From: Pseudobutyrivibrio sp. UBA1225
GTDB lineage: Bacteria > Bacillota > Clostridia > Lachnospirales > Lachnospiraceae
Direction: 5' to 3'
Assembly (NCBI GenBank): GCA_002309345.1
Contig: DBWZ01000023.1
Coordinates: 1 to 8,201, forward strand
Length of the DNA stretch: 8,201 bases
Shown here: piece after piece, positions 6,605 to 8,201 of the stretch
How positions within the stretch are numbered: position 1 is the first letter of the stretch
Layout of the letters: every line of letters starts with the position of its first letter
Translations under genes and position numbers: made by a program
The notes under the pieces: model-generated
Told to the model about the DNA's origin: nothing
Databases searched by the model: none
The model's input: only the letters and a program-made list of their open reading frames with translations

Positions 6605-6676
6605 ACTTTCTATGACATTACCAACACTAGAAATAGCAGTGTCACCCCTAATGACATACTATATATAGATAATTTA

Positions 6677-6705
6677 ATTATAGATAATGGTCTAAACTTA
6701 GTCAA
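6677..6705 (-). promoter_or_regulatory. promoter of the membrane protein-clpC operon
   Basis: On the minus strand TTGACT (6700-6705, five of six) is followed after 17 bases by a perfect TATAAT (6677-6682), a vegetative sigma-A-type promoter. The start site would be near 6670, leaving a leader of about 80 bases. No tandem GGTCAAA (CtsR-type) or CIRCE-type inverted repeat (HrcA) is visible. The leader holds two ATGTCAT copies (6612-6618, 6651-6657, read on the minus strand) flanking a weak stem (6624-6628 with 6638-6642). The -35 box overlaps the TGA stop of the small gene upstream. Confidence 0.8.
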
Positions 6706-6893
6706 CAATTTCTACAGAGCAAAACGAGCCACATAAAGCTAGAAAGCCCTGAATATGAGCTAATTATACTGAATATGTTTTCTGCAATATTAATATTAAA
6801 AATAAATAGAATAAAAAAAACGATTCCGATAGAAAATAATAACGATAACATGAATAACGAAATGATTAACCCTTTATCTAATCTCTTTTTCAT
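6702..6893 (-). CDS. small hydrophobic membrane protein, hypothetical
   Basis: 63 residues: a basic N-terminus (MKKRLDKG), a long hydrophobic helix (about 9-36), then a second, shorter hydrophobic stretch (about 40-59) ending in CRNC. It would insert in the membrane with one or two helices. The length and composition match no family I can name. The case for a real gene is an ATG 9 bases from a clear GGAGG site (6903-6907) and position between a terminator upstream and a promoter downstream. Against it, I find no good promoter in 6908-6961 and the reading frame is very AT-rich. It could be a remnant of a longer gene, or a small regulatory membrane peptide. Confidence 0.5.
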   Translation of the reverse strand: MKKRLDKGLIISLFMLSLLFSIGIVFFILFIFNINIAENIFSIISSYSGLSSFMWLVLLCRNC

Positions 6894-6902
6894 TTGTAAG
6901 TA

Positions 6903-6907
6903 CCTCC
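6903..6907 (-). promoter_or_regulatory. ribosome binding site of the small hydrophobic protein
   Basis: GGAGG on the minus strand, 9 bases before the ATG at 6893. It is the main reason to treat this short reading frame as a gene. Confidence 0.55.
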
Positions 6908-6961
6908 ACTTGCTTTGATAATTAGAATTTTAGCAAAATGGTGTGTACTTATTTGAGGACA

Positions 6962-6995
6962 CAAAAAGAGAGCAACCGCAAGGGTTGCTCTCTTT
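6962..6995 (-). terminator. intrinsic terminator of the repeat-bearing surface protein gene
   Basis: A perfect 13-pair stem (6965-6977 with 6983-6995, core GAGAGCAACC/GGTTGCTCTC) with a five-base loop is followed on the minus strand by a T-run (6967-6963). It lies about 18 bases beyond the stop codon of the gene ending at 7014. A-runs and T-runs on both sides mean it may also work on the plus strand. Confidence 0.92.
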
Positions 6996-7013
6996 AAAAT
7001 AAAAATCAAGCCC

Positions 7014-8201
7014 TTAAAATAACTCATTAATTACATTCACTTCGATTTCAGCATAGTAACTAGTTCCTTCAACTGTACAAGTAACTATTGCTGGTTGAGG
7101 GGTTGAATCAACAGCTTCAATTGTTATATCATTTGTTCCATTTTCTATAAGCTTAATACGATTGCTATCACAAGTCCAGTTTACCTTGCTGCCCGCTGGT
7201 AATCCATACAATTCCGGATGAAAAGTTCGCTTATCGTTGTCTCCATAAATAACATAGCGAGACAATCTTACGCTTTCAGGATATATGATTCCATCTATTG
7301 ATTTATATCCTATTTTAACACCTTTTACCAATATTGGATATTCGCCATAGATACTTTCATCACCTTTAGACATTGCTCGGATAGTCGTTCGTCCCGGACC
7401 CACGCCCTTAATATATTGTTGACCGGTTACTTCATCTTTTATCAAAACTGCAACATCATTGTCATCAATTTGCCATACCAACTTACCCGATGCTCCTTTT
7501 GGTGTAACTTCAGCTGAACAAGGAGAATTGTATATCTCACCTATATTCGAAATCTCTATAGGATAACTACGTTCATTTTCTTTAATTTCTGGAAAAAGTG
7601 TTACTGAATCTGGAACTATGTTGCTATCAACCTCAGTTGAACCGCAGACTATATCTAGTGAACAATCACTAGCGTCCGCTTTTTCAGACTTTAGCTTAAT
7701 TTTTACTCCTTCAAGCCCATCTATTTCATAATAATTTGCTTCTGTTATCTTCCAATCATTATAGTTTAATCCATCTAATTGATTAATCGCATTCTGCACT
7801 ATATCCTTGATTGCATCATTCGAAGCTCCAAACGGTATCGATATATTAAAACTCAGATTACTTTCTATCTGCGACTTATCGCCATCAATCTTACCCTGTT
7901 TATTATCTTCGTTTTGAGATATATCGCTGCTTGTTTCGTACACACCAAGCAATATGTCTAGTGAACAATCACTAATGTCCGCTTTTTCAGACTTTAGCTT
8001 AATTTTTACTCCCTTTTCCTCATCCGTTTCATAATATTTTGCTTCTGTTACCTTCCAATCATTATAGTTTAATCCATCTAATTGATTAATCGCATTCTGC
8101 ACTATATCCTTGATTGCATCATTCGAAGCTTCTGACGGTATCGATAAATTAAATCTCAGATTACTTTCTATCTGTGACTTATCGCCATCAATCTTACCCT
8201 G
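7014..8201 (-). CDS. repeat-containing Ig-like surface protein, N-terminus outside the window
   Basis: The reading frame stays open to the right edge. The GTG at 8102 lies inside a repeat unit and is not the true start. The visible 395 residues hold: repeat 1 (about 1-83), an acidic spacer ETSSDISQNEDNK region (84-101), repeat 2 (102-184), then two Ig-like segments. The first (about 190-290) contains GKLVWQIDDNDVAVL and GVGPGRTTIRAMSKGD, typical of bacterial Ig-like group 2 (BIG2) folds. The second (about 295-395) contains GSKVNWTCDSNRIKLI and a final AEIEVNVINELF. Such proteins are normally secreted and bind or display material at the cell surface. No LPXTG motif, transmembrane segment or dockerin occurs at the C-terminus, so any signal peptide or anchor must lie at the missing N-terminus. 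The repeat domain itself I do not recognise. Codon use is more AT-rich than in clpC or radA. Confidence 0.85.
   Translation of the reverse strand, partial: QGKIDGDKSQIESNLRFNLSIPSEASNDAIKDIVQNAINQLDGLNYNDWKVTEAKYYETDEEKGVKIKLKSEKADISDCSLDILLGVYETSSDISQNEDNKQGKIDGDKSQIESNLSFNISIPFGASNDAIKDIVQNAINQLDGLNYNDWKITEANYYEIDGLEGVKIKLKSEKADASDCSLDIVCGSTEVDSNIVPDSVTLFPEIKENERSYPIEISNIGEIYNSPCSAEVTPKGASGKLVWQIDDNDVAVLIKDEVTGQQYIKGVGPGRTTIRAMSKGDESIYGEYPILVKGVKIGYKSIDGIIYPESVRLSRYVIYGDNDKRTFHPELYGLPAGSKVNWTCDSNRIKLIENGTNDITIEAVDSTPQPAIVTCTVEGTSYYAEIEVNVINELF
7650..7898 (-). repeat. tandem coding repeat, copy 2 (303-bp period)
   Basis: 83 codons from QGKIDGDKSQIESN to DCSLDI. By hand comparison about 19 of 249 bases differ from the copy at 7953-8201, roughly 92% identical. 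Changes cluster in two places: the residues after the SIP motif, and the residues before the GVKIKLKSEKAD motif. Confidence 0.92.
7953..8201 (-). repeat. tandem coding repeat, copy 1 (303-bp period), reaching the window edge
   Basis: Same 83-codon unit, 303 bases (101 codons) from its partner and separated from it by an 18-codon acidic spacer. The unit begins exactly at the window edge as far as can be seen, so further copies may lie beyond. Confidence 0.92.

Noticed and set aside
6590..6710. CtsR or HrcA (CIRCE) operator upstream of the clpC operon
   Set aside because: No tandem GGTCAAA heptads and no TTAGCACTC/GAGTGCTAA inverted repeat could be found by reading either strand.
8100..8102. 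GTG at 8102 as the start of the surface-protein gene
   Set aside because: The frame continues open for 33 more codons to the window edge, and those codons match the same part of the second repeat unit, so the true start lies outside.

Overview
The window looks like chromosomal DNA of a low-GC, Gram-positive anaerobe of the class Clostridia, most likely family Lachnospiraceae (Butyrivibrio, Pseudobutyrivibrio or Roseburia type). This rests on AT-rich spacers, strong AGGAGG-type ribosome binding sites, TTGACA/TATAAT promoters, a ClpC of Firmicutes type, and a secreted protein with an Ala/Pro/Glu linker of the kind common in that family. The genus is an inference. Every gene I can support reads on the minus strand, so transcription runs from right to left.

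From the right edge leftward: (1) 8201-7014 is the 3' part of a gene for a probable surface protein. It has two near-identical 303-bp-period repeats followed by Ig-like domains, is cut by the window edge, and is closed by a strong intrinsic terminator (6995-6962). (2) 6893-6702 is a 63-residue hydrophobic protein with a good ribosome binding site. (3) A promoter at 6705-6677 drives an apparent two-gene operon. Its first gene encodes a signal-peptide, single-pass membrane protein with a very acidic cytoplasmic tail (6589-5144). Its second, 21 bp later, encodes the full-length AAA+ unfoldase ClpC (5122-2681). (4) An extended -10 promoter (2661-2633) precedes a small beta-rich protein (2586-2173), which ends at a textbook terminator (2155-2124). 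(5) 2130-1926 is a non-coding mosaic of short hairpins bounded by two 47/48-bp direct repeats. (6) radA (1883-498) encodes the DNA-repair ATPase. (7) 497-1 has no gene. It carries two tandem promoters with perfect TTGACA boxes and a hairpin-rich leader reading out of the left edge, which I interpret as the control region of a ribosomal RNA operon whose 16S gene lies outside the window.

In many Firmicutes clpC and radA sit in a ctsR-mcsA-mcsB-clpC-radA-disA cluster. Here the clpC-to-radA order is kept, but ctsR, mcsA and mcsB are not upstream. Their place is taken by the membrane protein, and a small gene plus the hairpin mosaic separate clpC from radA. The most interesting points are the pairing of a membrane protein with ClpC, the hairpin mosaic (with an overlap between a long hairpin and a terminator), and the repeat-bearing surface protein.
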